Below, one piece after another: positions 10,742-20,044 of a DNA stretch of 64,000 nt. Origin of the DNA: Marinomonas shanghaiensis (GTDB lineage Bacteria; Pseudomonadota; Gammaproteobacteria; Pseudomonadales; Marinomonadaceae). Positions within the stretch are counted from its first letter, which is position 1; each line of letters begins with the position of its first letter. Where the stretch lies: NCBI RefSeq assembly GCF_003259175.1, contig NZ_QGOK01000012.1, positions 114,453-178,452 on the forward strand. Direction: 5' to 3'. The notes beneath the pieces are model-generated. The model was not told the origin of the DNA and did no database searches. It was given only the letters and a program-made list of their open reading frames with translations. Position numbers and translations under genes: made by a program.

Positions 10742-11071
10742 ATGGCAAAAGCGTCTTCCGATCGGAACACTATCGACTTATTTGGCAAGTCTCCAGGCCG
10801 CCCTCGAACGCAACCTCTGACCCGAAAAGACCAGCTCAAGCTGAACAAACGTGCTCAGCGAGAAAAAGAGAAAGCTCAGGGATTAAAACGATTAGAATTG
10901 ATTGTTGAACAAGACATTATTGATAAATTAGATGAGCTATGTGAACTGAATGGGATCAAACGTGCCGAATGGCTAACCTTACAAATCAATAAAAGCCTTG
11001 CCAAATCAAAAGCCATTAAATCGCCTAAAAAATCTGCGAAACCCGTGAGCACGACAACAAGTGCAGAATAA
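10742..11071 (+). CDS. YbfE-like small DNA-binding protein
   Basis: A 109-residue basic protein whose N-terminal half (DRNTIDLFGKSPGRPRTQPL, then RKDQLKLNKRAQREK) and following LKRLELIVEQDIIDKLDELCE segment resemble E. coli YbfE, a LexA-regulated ribbon-helix-helix-like protein of unknown role. The second half looks like an RHH fold (beta strand, then two helices); the C-terminus is a Lys/Ser-rich tail. I see no LexA box (CTGT-N8-ACAG) in the 45 bases between the prc terminator and the start, so SOS control is not supported here. Single gene between prc and tdk. Confidence 0.8.
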   Translation: MAKASSDRNTIDLFGKSPGRPRTQPLTRKDQLKLNKRAQREKEKAQGLKRLELIVEQDIIDKLDELCELNGIKRAEWLTLQINKSLAKSKAIKSPKKSAKPVSTTTSAE

Positions 11072-11168
11072 GACAGTCACAGTCTTCTTACAAAGCGCTC
11101 TCATTCACAATAGTGATTTGCTATACTAGTTGGCCAAATTCACCAATGACCTAACAAACAGACCTGAT

Positions 11169-11747
11169 ATGGCTAAACTGTACTTTTACTACTCGGCAAT
11201 GAACGCTGGCAAATCCACCGTTCTATTGCAATCCGCTCACAATTATCGAGAGCGGGGCATGCGAGTTTTACTCCTTACAGCCTCAATAGACGACCGATTT
11301 GAAACAGGACAAATCGCCTCTCGTATTGGCATATCGGCCAATGCCAGCGTATTTGACAATGGCACTAACCTCCTAGCGCTAGTGAAAGAAGAACACCAAA
11401 GTCAGCCATTAAGCTGCATATTGATTGATGAAGCGCAGTTTTTAACCAAAGAACAAGTGTACGACCTTACTGAGATCGTCGATACCTTACGCATTCCTGT
11501 TTTGGCGTTTGGCATTCGAACCGATTTCCAAGGCGAGCTATTTGAAGGCAGTAAGTCATTACTCGCTTGGTCAGACAAACTCATTGAATTAAAAACTGTG
11601 TGTCATTGTGGTAGCAAAGCCACCATGGTGATTCGACTCAATGCACAAGGAATCCCTGTTAAAGAAGGCGCACAAGTAGAAATCGGCGGCAATGACCGTT
11701 ACTTGTCCGTTTGCCGAAAACACTTTAAAGAAGCCGTGAGAGACTAA
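11169..11747 (+). CDS. tdk: Thymidine kinase
   Basis: Salvage enzyme that phosphorylates thymidine to dTMP with ATP. The 192-residue type II thymidine kinase has the P-loop SAMNAGKST, the lid/Walker B region LIDEAQFL, and a C-terminal zinc site (CHCG...CRKH). The ATG at 11169 gives the family's standard N-terminus [16 protein letters not shown]; a TTG 39 bases upstream is open in frame but would add residues not usual in the family. Its stop lies 2 bases before rdgC, so the two genes are probably cotranscribed. Confidence 0.94.
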   Translation: MAKLYFYYSAMNAGKSTVLLQSAHNYRERGMRVLLLTASIDDRFETGQIASRIGISANASVFDNGTNLLALVKEEHQSQPLSCILIDEAQFLTKEQVYDLTEIVDTLRIPVLAFGIRTDFQGELFEGSKSLLAWSDKLIELKTVCHCGSKATMVIRLNAQGIPVKEGAQVEIGGNDRYLSVCRKHFKEAVRD

Positions 11748-11749
11748 TT

Positions 11750-12646
11750 ATGTGGTTCAAGAACGCCCAAATTTTCCAATTAAAAGACACCGAATCACTA
11801 GATACGAATGAATTGATCGATAAGATCCCCGAGTTCCCATTAAAAGAATGTGGCTCTCAGGAAGAGTTCTCTTTCGGCTGGTTACCGCTTATCCGCAACA
11901 GCGAGCAATGGAGTCTTGCCAGTGACCGTTGTTTGCTGTTCCGCGCAGGCAAAGAAGAAAAGGTCTTACCGTCTGCCGTGGTTCGTGAAGAACTGGAAGC
12001 CAAAGTGGCTGAGATCGAATTAATTGAAGGTCGTAAAGTCGGTCGTAAAGAAAAATCCGACATGAAAGACGAGCTGGTTTTCACGCTTCGTCCAAAAGCG
12101 TTTTCAAAACGCACCGATATTTGGGCATATATTGATCTACAAGCCAAAATTCTGGTTCTCAACAGCACCAACGCCAGCATGACAGAGCTGCTTTTTAAAC
12201 ATTTACAAACCACGCTTGGCAGCTTCCCCATGACACCTCTACAGGCGCAAGTGTCGCCCTCGTCATTAATGACAGATTGGTTAGTCAAAAATGAAGTCCC
12301 AGCCAGCCTAGAAACCGGTGACGAGTGTGAGATACAAGATTCGTCTGAAGACAAAGCCACCATTCGATTTAAGTCTTTAGAGCCATTGTCTGAAGATGTG
12401 ACTCGCCACTTACAACAAGGCATGGCGGTTAAAAACCTAGGGCTTCGTTGGACCGACAAACTCAGTTTCGTTCTCCATGATGATCTGACATTGCGTAAAA
12501 TCAAATTTGACGATGCCTTAAAAGAAGCGGCTTTTAATGATTCACAAGGTGGTGGTTTATCCGATATGGACGCCAACTTTTCTCTAATGTCATTGACCAT
12601 GAGAGAGTTTTTCACCTCTTACTGTTTGTGGTTTGAAATCAACTAA
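11750..12646 (+). CDS. rdgC: Recombination-associated protein RdgC
   Basis: Nucleoid-associated protein that forms a ring around double-stranded DNA and limits RecA activity. The 298-residue product has the N-terminus MWFKNAQIFQL and the typical GWLPLI and LLPSAVV-like motif (here KVLPSAVVREELEAKVAEIE) of the family. Length is close to the E. coli protein (303). It follows tdk with a 2-bp gap. Confidence 0.95.
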   Translation: MWFKNAQIFQLKDTESLDTNELIDKIPEFPLKECGSQEEFSFGWLPLIRNSEQWSLASDRCLLFRAGKEEKVLPSAVVREELEAKVAEIELIEGRKVGRKEKSDMKDELVFTLRPKAFSKRTDIWAYIDLQAKILVLNSTNASMTELLFKHLQTTLGSFPMTPLQAQVSPSSLMTDWLVKNEVPASLETGDECEIQDSSEDKATIRFKSLEPLSEDVTRHLQQGMAVKNLGLRWTDKLSFVLHDDLTLRKIKFDDALKEAAFNDSQGGGLSDMDANFSLMSLTMREFFTSYCLWFEIN

Positions 12647-12668
12647 AACCCCGTACTTTCTTTGCTCG

Positions 12669-12703
12669 CCAACCTTTTCCACAGATATCGTGGATAAGGT
12701 TGG
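12669..12703 (+). terminator. Hairpin downstream of rdgC
   Basis: CCAACCTT...CCAC pairs with GTGG..AAGGTTGG around an AGATATC loop. The stem is strong but no T run follows, so it may be an RNA-stabilising hairpin or a weak terminator. The rest of the roughly 300-bp gap to the next gene is AT-rich with no gene seen. Confidence 0.5.
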
Positions 12704-12945
12704 GGAGAACATTGGGTAAGCTAGGCTACAAGGCGTTCTTGCCATAAAGCCTCAAAATGCACCAATTTGAACACACATAATTTGTTCTTATTAGCAAAGA
12801 AAAAATCAATAAAAATATCACTTAAATCTAAGATTAATTCCCACTTAAGCTTAACCGCTTAATCGAAACGTAAGACAAATTGGCTAAGATGCATTATGTT
12901 AAGCCAGCCTAGTATTTCAATCTTTCCAACAGGTCAAAAAGCCTC

Positions 12946-14112
12946 ATGACAAAACAACAGCAAGAACAAGACATAGCCATAAGAGTTACCCTTGTCGGCG
13001 CCGTGTGGGACGCCCTACTCGGCCTAGCCAAAATAGTAGCTGGGTATTTTTCTCAATCACAAGCCTTAATCGCGGATGGTATTCACTCTTTATCCGACTT
13101 AGTCACCGATGTCTTTGTCTACTTTGCTTCTGCAAACTCTCGTCAAGGGCCTGATGAAAATCACCCTTATGGCCACCTGCGTTTTGAAACACTCACCACC
13201 GTCTTTCTTGGCATGGTTTTGATTATTGTCGCGCTTGGTATCGCCTACGAATCCATTACGGCATCGGCTTCCCAAGCGCAATTAACTTGGTATGGTCTTG
13301 CCGCCCTGATCGCAACCATTGTCATCAAAGAAGCCATCTTTCATTACACCAAAAAAGCCGGCGATGAAATTGGTAGCAAAATGCTGGTCGCCAACGCATG
13401 GCATAGCCGCAGCGATGCACTGTCCTCTGTCGCCGTGCTTATTGGTTTAATCGGTGTGTATTTTGGCTACGGCTGGGCCGATAGAGTAGCGTCGATTGTG
13501 GTTGCCCTTCTGATCGGTAAAATGGCCATCATCATGGTCTGGGAAAACTTAGCGGAGCTCGTGGACACGGCCCCTGATCCAAAGCTGATTGCACAAATCA
13601 AAGACACTGCTAATGGCCTAAAGCATGTCATGGCGCCTCATGATGTCAGAGCAAGATCCATGGCAGGGAAAATCTACCTAGATATGCACATCCATGTACC
13701 AAGCCATGCCAGCGTCAGTGAAGGCCATTACCTTGGGGATCTGGTTGCCTACACCATCAAAAAAGCCCACCCGCAAGTACAAGATGTCATGGTACATATT
13801 GACACAGACGACAAGATCCAAACGGAAAGCTTCCTCCATGAATCCGGTAAGCCACCGCATTTAAAACTGCCTGCACGACATCAGATACTGGCCGATTTGG
13901 GCTTTTTGCTGCGCCAACATACCGCCTATGTGGACATCCCTAACACTCGATTGCACTACCTAGACAATCGTCTTGATTTGGAAATCATCGCCAATTCAGC
14001 CAAGATTCCAGAAGGCACAGACTTGCAAAAACTGACCACTAGAATTCTTCAGGAACTGCAAACCACCAACTACATAAATAAGGCCACTGTGCTTTGGGTT
14101 TTCCCAGAATAA
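12946..14112 (+). CDS. Cation diffusion facilitator (metal efflux) protein
   Basis: Inner-membrane metal/proton antiporter of the CDF family (Zn, Fe, Mn or Co not distinguishable). The 388-residue product has six membrane helices in the first about 200 residues, with metal-site segments LIADGIHSLSDLVTD, NHPYGHLRFETL and NAWHSRSDALSS. A ZT-dimer cytoplasmic domain follows (MAPHDVRARSMAGKIYLDMHIHVP). About 80 further residues make a second ferredoxin-like alpha/beta segment, longer than E. coli FieF (300). Such extended CDF proteins are common in marine gammaproteobacteria. Single gene. Confidence 0.9.
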   Translation: MTKQQQEQDIAIRVTLVGAVWDALLGLAKIVAGYFSQSQALIADGIHSLSDLVTDVFVYFASANSRQGPDENHPYGHLRFETLTTVFLGMVLIIVALGIAYESITASASQAQLTWYGLAALIATIVIKEAIFHYTKKAGDEIGSKMLVANAWHSRSDALSSVAVLIGLIGVYFGYGWADRVASIVVALLIGKMAIIMVWENLAELVDTAPDPKLIAQIKDTANGLKHVMAPHDVRARSMAGKIYLDMHIHVPSHASVSEGHYLGDLVAYTIKKAHPQVQDVMVHIDTDDKIQTESFLHESGKPPHLKLPARHQILADLGFLLRQHTAYVDIPNTRLHYLDNRLDLEIIANSAKIPEGTDLQKLTTRILQELQTTNYINKATVLWVFPE

Positions 14113-14139
14113 TTAAGAAAATTAATCAGCTATGTTTTT

Positions 14140-14296
14140 TTGTAGGTCGGGATTTATCCCGACAAGGCCTAAAATGTCGTTATGAGCTTTTTGGGGCGCG
14201 CTTTAGTACGACAAAACGTCATTTCTCGTGAAGAAGGTTTTGTTTTTGTGTTGAGGGCTTTTTTGTCGGCCTAAAGGCACGACCTACAATTTACGC
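14140..14296. repeat. REP-like inverted pair (REPIN)
   Basis: GTAGGTCGGGATTTATCCCGAC near 14152 and its inverted relative GTCGGCCTAAAGGCACGAC (ending near 14288) form two palindromic units in opposite orientation, with a third related half-unit (CGCGCTTTAGTACGAC) between them. This is the layout of a REPIN: two head-to-head REP sequences. No RAYT transposase is in the window. Confidence 0.7.
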
Positions 14297-14332
14297 CAAA
14301 AACGACGAGTGATGAAACACGAAAAAATTCAA

Positions 14333-15646
14333 TTACTCGTTCGGTTCGTCGGTAAAAACATCGTCATTGAGATACTCCACTGGCAGCGCCTTACTGGTCT
14401 TCGCGCCCATTAATTTAAGTTTTTCCGCTCTGGCGACGAGATTTCCTCGCCCTGCCGTAAGTTTTTTCAAGGCGGCATCGTGCGTTCGGCTGACCGCATC
14501 CAATTTGCTGCCGATGTCATCCATATCTTGAACAAAGCTCGAAAATTTATCGTACATGGCCCCCGCTTGGCGGGCAATCTCAATGGCATTTTGACTCTGT
14601 TTTTCATTGCGCCAAATATTTTGAATGGTGCGTAGGGTTGCCAATAAATTAGACGGGCCGACGATAATGATATTGTGCTCAAACGCTTCGCTGAACAAAC
14701 CATTATCGCCTTGTAAGGCCAAACCAAAAGCGGCTTCAATGGGAATAAACAACAACACAAAATCCAACGACGTCACGCCGGGCAAATCATGATACGACTT
14801 GGCGCTTAACTCTTTCATATGACGACGTACAGCGTCTAGATGCTGTTTCAATGCACGGTTTTTATCTTCTTCTGTCTCTGCTTCCATATAAGCCAAGTAA
14901 CTGATCAACACCATCTTTGAGTCAACAATTACTTGCTTACCTTCCGGTAAATGAATCACCACATCCGGCTGCAAACGTCGACCTTCCGCTGTTTGATAAG
15001 AAGCTTGCGTCTCATACTCACGGCCCTTTTCTAGTCCTGAGCGTTCTAATATTCGCTCTAAAATCACCTCGCCCCAACCGCCCTGCAGTTTATTTTGCCC
15101 CTTTAAAGCATGGGTCAGACTCACCGCATCGTCGCTGATTTTCTGATTCAGTAGCTGCAACCCTTTTATTTCTTTCACCAGAGAAAAACGCTCGCGAGCT
15201 TCTTCTTGATAACTCTTTTCCACACTTTCCTGAAACTTTTGGATTTGCGAACCCAGTGGCGTTAGCAAGGAGCCTAGCTGACGCTCATTTTCTTTCGCCA
15301 ATTGTTGGCCTTGCTGACTCATGATGTCATGGGCCATTTGCTTAAATTCAATCGTATTTTGCTTTTTTTGCTCGCGATAAAAGGCTTCTTTTTCCTGCCA
15401 CACACTTTGCGCGGCGGCAAATTGTTGCTCCAACGTTAGGGACTCTTTTTCCAAATAATGAATCTGATCTTTCGATTGCTGCAAAAGACGCTGTAATTCT
15501 TCATTTTGTTGCTGCATTTTTTCGTGTGTGATCTGCCACTGGCGGCGCATAGCCTGTACAATAGCGCCAGCAATACCAGATAGAAGAATCGCGCCGATAC
15601 AAAAGCCCGATAACACCCAAACTGATTGCGAAAGCCAATCTGTCAT
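14333..15646 (-). CDS. rmuC: DNA recombination protein RmuC
   Basis: Protein that limits inversions and replication slippage at short repeats in E. coli. The 437 residues start with one membrane-anchoring helix (about 8-30), then a long coiled coil (about 35-150), then the RmuC core with a PD-(D/E)XK-like nuclease motif, PDVVIHLPEG...VIVDSKMV. The C-terminal part includes FVLLFIPIEAAFGLAL and VGPSNLLATLRTI, typical of the family. Divergent from yigZ. Confidence 0.93.
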   Translation of the reverse strand: MTDWLSQSVWVLSGFCIGAILLSGIAGAIVQAMRRQWQITHEKMQQQNEELQRLLQQSKDQIHYLEKESLTLEQQFAAAQSVWQEKEAFYREQKKQNTIEFKQMAHDIMSQQGQQLAKENERQLGSLLTPLGSQIQKFQESVEKSYQEEARERFSLVKEIKGLQLLNQKISDDAVSLTHALKGQNKLQGGWGEVILERILERSGLEKGREYETQASYQTAEGRRLQPDVVIHLPEGKQVIVDSKMVLISYLAYMEAETEEDKNRALKQHLDAVRRHMKELSAKSYHDLPGVTSLDFVLLFIPIEAAFGLALQGDNGLFSEAFEHNIIIVGPSNLLATLRTIQNIWRNEKQSQNAIEIARQAGAMYDKFSSFVQDMDDIGSKLDAVSRTHDAALKKLTAGRGNLVARAEKLKLMGAKTSKALPVEYLNDDVFTDEPNE

Positions 15647-15785
15647 ATGAATTAAAACTCGCTAATAAAAGGTTTTTTAACAAAGTGAGGTCTTTACATG
15701 ACGTCGCGAACAAAGGCAAAACGAGTCTATTTTTAACACTGTATTGGCGCGCACAGCGGTCATGCTAAGGTTTCGATAAGTTTAC

Positions 15786-16403
15786 ATGGATTACTACCTA
15801 AGCCCAACACACACGCAACGCTTTGATCTAGAAATAAAAAACAGTCAATTCATTACGACGGTTTGTCGGACGAACGGTCGTGACGCGGCCAAGGCTTTTA
15901 TCGAAGAGACCCGTCAGCGTTTCCCTGATGCAAACCATCATTGTTGGGCGTTTATTGCTGGCATGCCGAATAACGCGCATTTGTGGGACCAAAGTGACGA
16001 TGGCGAACCCAAAGGCACGGCAGGAAAACCCATGCTCAATGTGTTGCAGCATTCCAATTTTGGCGAAACCACTGTGGTGGTGACACGCTTTTTTGGTGGG
16101 GTAAAACTCGGTGCTGGCGGCTTAGTTAGGGCATATAGCCAAGCCGTGCAAGAAGCGCTTTCGCAAACAGAATATGAAAATGTGTACCCACGCCGCCCCA
16201 TCCAGTTAAAAATCGCCTACCCTTTATTAGGTAAGGTTGAATATTGGCTAGAACAGAGCGATATAGAAATCACCAACAAAACCTACAGTGACAGCATCGT
16301 GATTGACCTTGCTGTTATTGAACGTACTTGGCCTGAGCATAAAGTCACATTGACGGATTTATGCCAAGGCAGTTTAACTTTAATTGAACCGGACAACGCA
16401 TAA
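15786..16403 (+). CDS. YigZ/IMPACT-family protein
   Basis: The 205-residue protein has the IMPACT/YigZ N-terminal domain with the signature DDGEPKGTAGKPML and the GGVKLGAGGLVRAYSQA segment, then a C-terminal RRM-like DUF1949 domain. The family is related to the regulator of Gcn2 in eukaryotes; the bacterial role is not settled (ribosome association has been suggested). It ends 2 bases before rapA, so it likely forms an operon yigZ-rapA-rluA. Confidence 0.9.
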   Translation: MDYYLSPTHTQRFDLEIKNSQFITTVCRTNGRDAAKAFIEETRQRFPDANHHCWAFIAGMPNNAHLWDQSDDGEPKGTAGKPMLNVLQHSNFGETTVVVTRFFGGVKLGAGGLVRAYSQAVQEALSQTEYENVYPRRPIQLKIAYPLLGKVEYWLEQSDIEITNKTYSDSIVIDLAVIERTWPEHKVTLTDLCQGSLTLIEPDNA

Positions 16404-16405
16404 CT

Positions 16406-19234
16406 ATGTACCAAACTGGACAAAGATGGAGTAGCCGCAACGAGCCTGATCTCGGCGTAGGCATGATAGTAGACACACAGAACAAGTCTTTTACCTTGCA
16501 CTTCCCTGACGCGGAAGCAGATCGTCAATACTCAAATGACCAGACCAGTCTTGTTCGACGCACTCTCACTGTCGGCGATCAACTGCACTTCCAAGATGAA
16601 ACCTTTACCGTATTGGAAGTAGAAGAAATTAACGACCTGATCGAATACCGTATCAGCGAAGACGACGATTGGTTAGAAGAGTCGGTTATTCAGTTTCCAC
16701 GTAACGACAAAAACGAGCTCGATTCGTTATTGGCATTGTCGCCTGCTCGTCGCATGTGGTTTGACCTACGTCGTCATACCCTTGAGCACCAAGCAGCCAA
16801 CGCCGCCTCGCCAGTACGTGGTTTGATGGGCTTAAAAGCCGAACTCTTGCCACACCAGATTTATCTGGCACATGACATCGCCAATCGCCCAAAAGCGCGC
16901 GCGCTTTTATGTGACGAAGTGGGCATGGGGAAAACCCTAGAAGCTGGCTTAATCTTGCATCAACGCCTACTAAATGGCCTTTGCAAACGCGTGCTGATAC
17001 TGACACCAACCAATCTGCAACATCAATGGTTGGTTGAGATGCTACGCCGTTTCCACCAGCCTTTCTCACTGATTAATGAATCTGTGTACGAAGACTTCAT
17101 GGAAGGTGACGACAACCCATTCGAACAGCAGCCTTTCGTTATCTCGCCAATCGATTGGGCGAGCCAACATCCGAAAGCCACTCAGCACATGCTCGATGCA
17201 GAATGGGATATGGTCATTGTCGATGAAGCACATCACCTTGCTTGGCATCCAGAAACACCTAGCATTGGCTATCAAGTTGTGGCTCGCTTAGCCGCGAAAA
17301 CAGAATCTCTGTTACTGTTGAGCGCAACACCAGAGCAAACCGGTGAACGCGAGCATTTCTCTCGCTTACAGCTCTTGGATGCCGATCATTATCATGACTT
17401 CGAGCATTATCAAGCACAACAGCAAGCCTTTAAACAAGCCGCTGAATTGGCCGAAGCATTGCTGCCTTTTAGCCAAGAAAACAGCGCACCAGAAGCACTG
17501 GATTGGCAGGCTGCTTTTGGCACCTACCTAAAAGAAGTAAGCGCCAAAGAATGGTTCCAGACACTCACCACCAAAACCGGTGCTGAGCAAACCCAAGCCG
17601 CAAAAGAAGCCATCAGCTGGTTAATCGACCGCCATGGCACAGGCCGTGAGATGTTCCGCAACACCCGCGCAGCGGTAGGAGGCTTTCCTGATCGTTACCT
17701 GCATTCTTATCCACTGGAGAATAACGAACACTTTGCATCGGCTAACCACCATGTACAGCCAGAAACAGAAGTGGCTGATGGCCTGTGGGAAAAAGATCCA
17801 CGTTGGGTATGGTTAAAAGAATTCCTCGAATGCCAGGCAGACAAGGTTCTCGTCATTTGTCATACCGCGGACATGGCACAATGGCTCAATGACCAGCTGA
17901 CTTTTGCAGGCTTCCAAAGCGCCGATTTCCACGAACAAATGCCATTGATTCACCGTGACCGTGCAGCGGCTTACTTTGCCGACGAAGACGGAGCACAAAT
18001 CCTCGTGTGTTCAGAGATCGGCAGTGAAGGCCGTAACTTCCAGTTCAGCCACCACATCGTCATGTATGACCTGCCAGAACACCCAGACTTGCTAGAGCAA
18101 CGCATTGGTCGTCTTGATCGTCTAGGACAATTAAACGACGTACAAATTCATGTGCCCTACATTAAGCAAAGCGTACAAGAACGCCTGTTCCACTGGTATC
18201 ACCACGCTCTTAATGCCTTTTGTCGCACTACAGGCTCTGGCGATAAAGTCGAAGAAGCCTTTGGCGACAGCTTACACGCCTACTTACATGGCCAAGACGA
18301 CGACACAGATCTGCTAAAAGAAGCGAATATCTATCATGAAGCGTTACTCAAGCAGATGGAAGAAGGCCGTAACCGCCTACTGGAAATGAGCTCATGCCGT
18401 CCTGAACAAGCTCGTGCATTGATTGATCAGATTAACCATCAAGCCACAAAAGGTCTGCATCATTATATTGAGCAAGTGACTCACGCCTTCAACATCTACG
18501 CAGATTGCATTAATGACGATCCAGATCGCGCGGCTTGGTTCATCCGCCCTTCTACCGACATGATGCTCGAAGCCCTTCCAGGCATCGAAGAAGAAGGCAA
18601 AATGCTCATGCTTGATCGCCGCCAAGCCAGCCAACGTGAAGACGTAGCCTTCGCCACCTGGGAACACCCGTTAATCACCATGCTGATGGACGAAGTTCAA
18701 GGCTTTGACTCAGGCAAGCTTACTTCGGCTATCTTGCCAATCGCTGCATTGCCTGAAGGCACCGTGTTGGTGGAAAGTATGTTTGTCATCGAAGCGACGG
18801 CACACCCACGTTTGAAATTGGCGCAATCTCTGCCAATGACCCCCATGTGGCAATTGTCTGACTCAAACGGCAAATTCCTCCATCAGCAATTTACCGCCGA
18901 CAAGTGGGCAGAAAAACTGAAAGGCGTACCAAATCGCGTTGCTGAACAATGGGTAGCGGCCTTACGCAAAACCTTGATCGAAGTGCTGCAAGCTCACCAG
19001 CTAAACGCCCAAGACCAAGCACGCCCTATCGTTCAGGCCGCAAAAACGTCTTACCAGCATCGCTGCCAGAATGAAATCGAACGTCTAGTGGAATTAAAAG
19101 CCTTCAACGACACCATTCGTGACGAAGACATCGAACGGCTTGAAATCAACATGCAAGAAGGTTTGACTCGCATCGACGAACACCAAATCCGCTTGGATGC
19201 CATTCGTATCATCTTAACAACGAAACCGGAATAA
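16406..19234 (+). CDS. rapA: RNA polymerase-associated ATPase RapA
   Basis: Swi2/Snf2-type ATPase that binds RNA polymerase and promotes its recycling. At 942 residues it is close to E. coli RapA (968). N-terminal Tudor-like domains (GQRWSSRNEPDLGVGMI) are followed by the helicase core with Walker A DEVGMGKTLEAGLI, motif II VDEAHHLAW, motif III LLSATPEQTGEREHF, and motif VI EQRIGRLDRLGQ. The C-terminal region matches the family's spacer and RapA_C domain. It is flanked by yigZ and rluA with tiny gaps. Confidence 0.97.
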   Translation: MYQTGQRWSSRNEPDLGVGMIVDTQNKSFTLHFPDAEADRQYSNDQTSLVRRTLTVGDQLHFQDETFTVLEVEEINDLIEYRISEDDDWLEESVIQFPRNDKNELDSLLALSPARRMWFDLRRHTLEHQAANAASPVRGLMGLKAELLPHQIYLAHDIANRPKARALLCDEVGMGKTLEAGLILHQRLLNGLCKRVLILTPTNLQHQWLVEMLRRFHQPFSLINESVYEDFMEGDDNPFEQQPFVISPIDWASQHPKATQHMLDAEWDMVIVDEAHHLAWHPETPSIGYQVVARLAAKTESLLLLSATPEQTGEREHFSRLQLLDADHYHDFEHYQAQQQAFKQAAELAEALLPFSQENSAPEALDWQAAFGTYLKEVSAKEWFQTLTTKTGAEQTQAAKEAISWLIDRHGTGREMFRNTRAAVGGFPDRYLHSYPLENNEHFASANHHVQPETEVADGLWEKDPRWVWLKEFLECQADKVLVICHTADMAQWLNDQLTFAGFQSADFHEQMPLIHRDRAAAYFADEDGAQILVCSEIGSEGRNFQFSHHIVMYDLPEHPDLLEQRIGRLDRLGQLNDVQIHVPYIKQSVQERLFHWYHHALNAFCRTTGSGDKVEEAFGDSLHAYLHGQDDDTDLLKEANIYHEALLKQMEEGRNRLLEMSSCRPEQARALIDQINHQATKGLHHYIEQVTHAFNIYADCINDDPDRAAWFIRPSTDMMLEALPGIEEEGKMLMLDRRQASQREDVAFATWEHPLITMLMDEVQGFDSGKLTSAILPIAALPEGTVLVESMFVIEATAHPRLKLAQSLPMTPMWQLSDSNGKFLHQQFTADKWAEKLKGVPNRVAEQWVAALRKTLIEVLQAHQLNAQDQARPIVQAAKTSYQHRCQNEIERLVELKAFNDTIRDEDIERLEINMQEGLTRIDEHQIRLDAIRIILTTKPE

Positions 19235-19252
19235 CGTCCTGTGCAGGATGTC

Positions 19253-19891
19253 ATGCCGAGTTTAGAGCCATCTCGCTTAGAGATAATATACGAAGACGAA
19301 TGGTTTGCTGTGATAAACAAACCTGCTAACTGCTTATCTGTGCCCGGACGTGGCGCAGATAAGCTCGATTCTATCTTGCATCGAGCAGAATGTTTATTTG
19401 GTCAAGCCTTTGCAATTCACCGCTTGGATGAAGCCACCTCAGGCTTAATCCTCGTGGCGAAAACCCACGAATGTCAGAAACGCATGTACGCGCATTTTCG
19501 TGAACGAGAAGTGCAAAAAGAATACCGCGCTTTACTGCGCGGTCATCTTTTGGGTGAAAAAGGCGAAGTACGGAAACCCCTTCGCTGTGACTGGCCCAAC
19601 CGACCAAGACAAATCATCTGCACCGACGAATGGAGCAAAGATTCCGTCACTTACTGGGAAAAAATAACTTACGAAGACAACACCACCCGTGTTCGACTCG
19701 TGCCCTTTACTGGTCGTTCCCACCAACTCCGCGTCCACATGCAAAGCCTAGGACACTCGATCATTGGTGACGAATTCTACGATCCAGAATATCAACACGA
19801 CCCTCGCTTGCTACTGCACGCCTATCGGCTCGAGTTCAGGCATCCGTTTACCAAAGCATGGATTGCTTTTGTCGCGGCTTGTCCTTTTTAG
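19253..19891 (+). CDS. rluA: Dual-specificity pseudouridine synthase RluA
   Basis: Makes pseudouridine 746 in 23S rRNA and 32 in some tRNAs (E. coli RluA). The 212-residue protein lacks an S4 domain, as RluA does. It has the catalytic HRLDEATSGLIL motif, the RluA-typical CDWPNRPRQ, and TGRSHQLRVHM. The rapA-rluA order is conserved in gammaproteobacteria. I chose the ATG at 19253, preceded by AGGA; a GTG at 19241 in the same frame is the alternative. A hairpin terminator follows. Confidence 0.92.
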   Translation: MPSLEPSRLEIIYEDEWFAVINKPANCLSVPGRGADKLDSILHRAECLFGQAFAIHRLDEATSGLILVAKTHECQKRMYAHFREREVQKEYRALLRGHLLGEKGEVRKPLRCDWPNRPRQIICTDEWSKDSVTYWEKITYEDNTTRVRLVPFTGRSHQLRVHMQSLGHSIIGDEFYDPEYQHDPRLLLHAYRLEFRHPFTKAWIAFVAACPF

Positions 19892-19940
19892 TTCTTTTCT
19901 TTAAGTTCCATTCAAACACTTTGTATTCCCAATCTTTATT

Positions 19941-19968
19941 CCGCCCCGCTGGGCGGGTAACTTTTTTA
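19941..19968 (+). terminator. Terminator after rluA
   Basis: CCGCCC/GGGCGG stem with CGCT loop, followed after GTAAC by a T run. It marks the end of the yigZ-rapA-rluA operon and the start of the accessory region. Confidence 0.75.
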
Positions 19969-20044
19969 TCGGACTTTCAGCCCAAACGTATCATTCATCC
20001 TGTTTAAAATTATCTTTAGTGAAACGCCATAAAGTCGCGCAACT

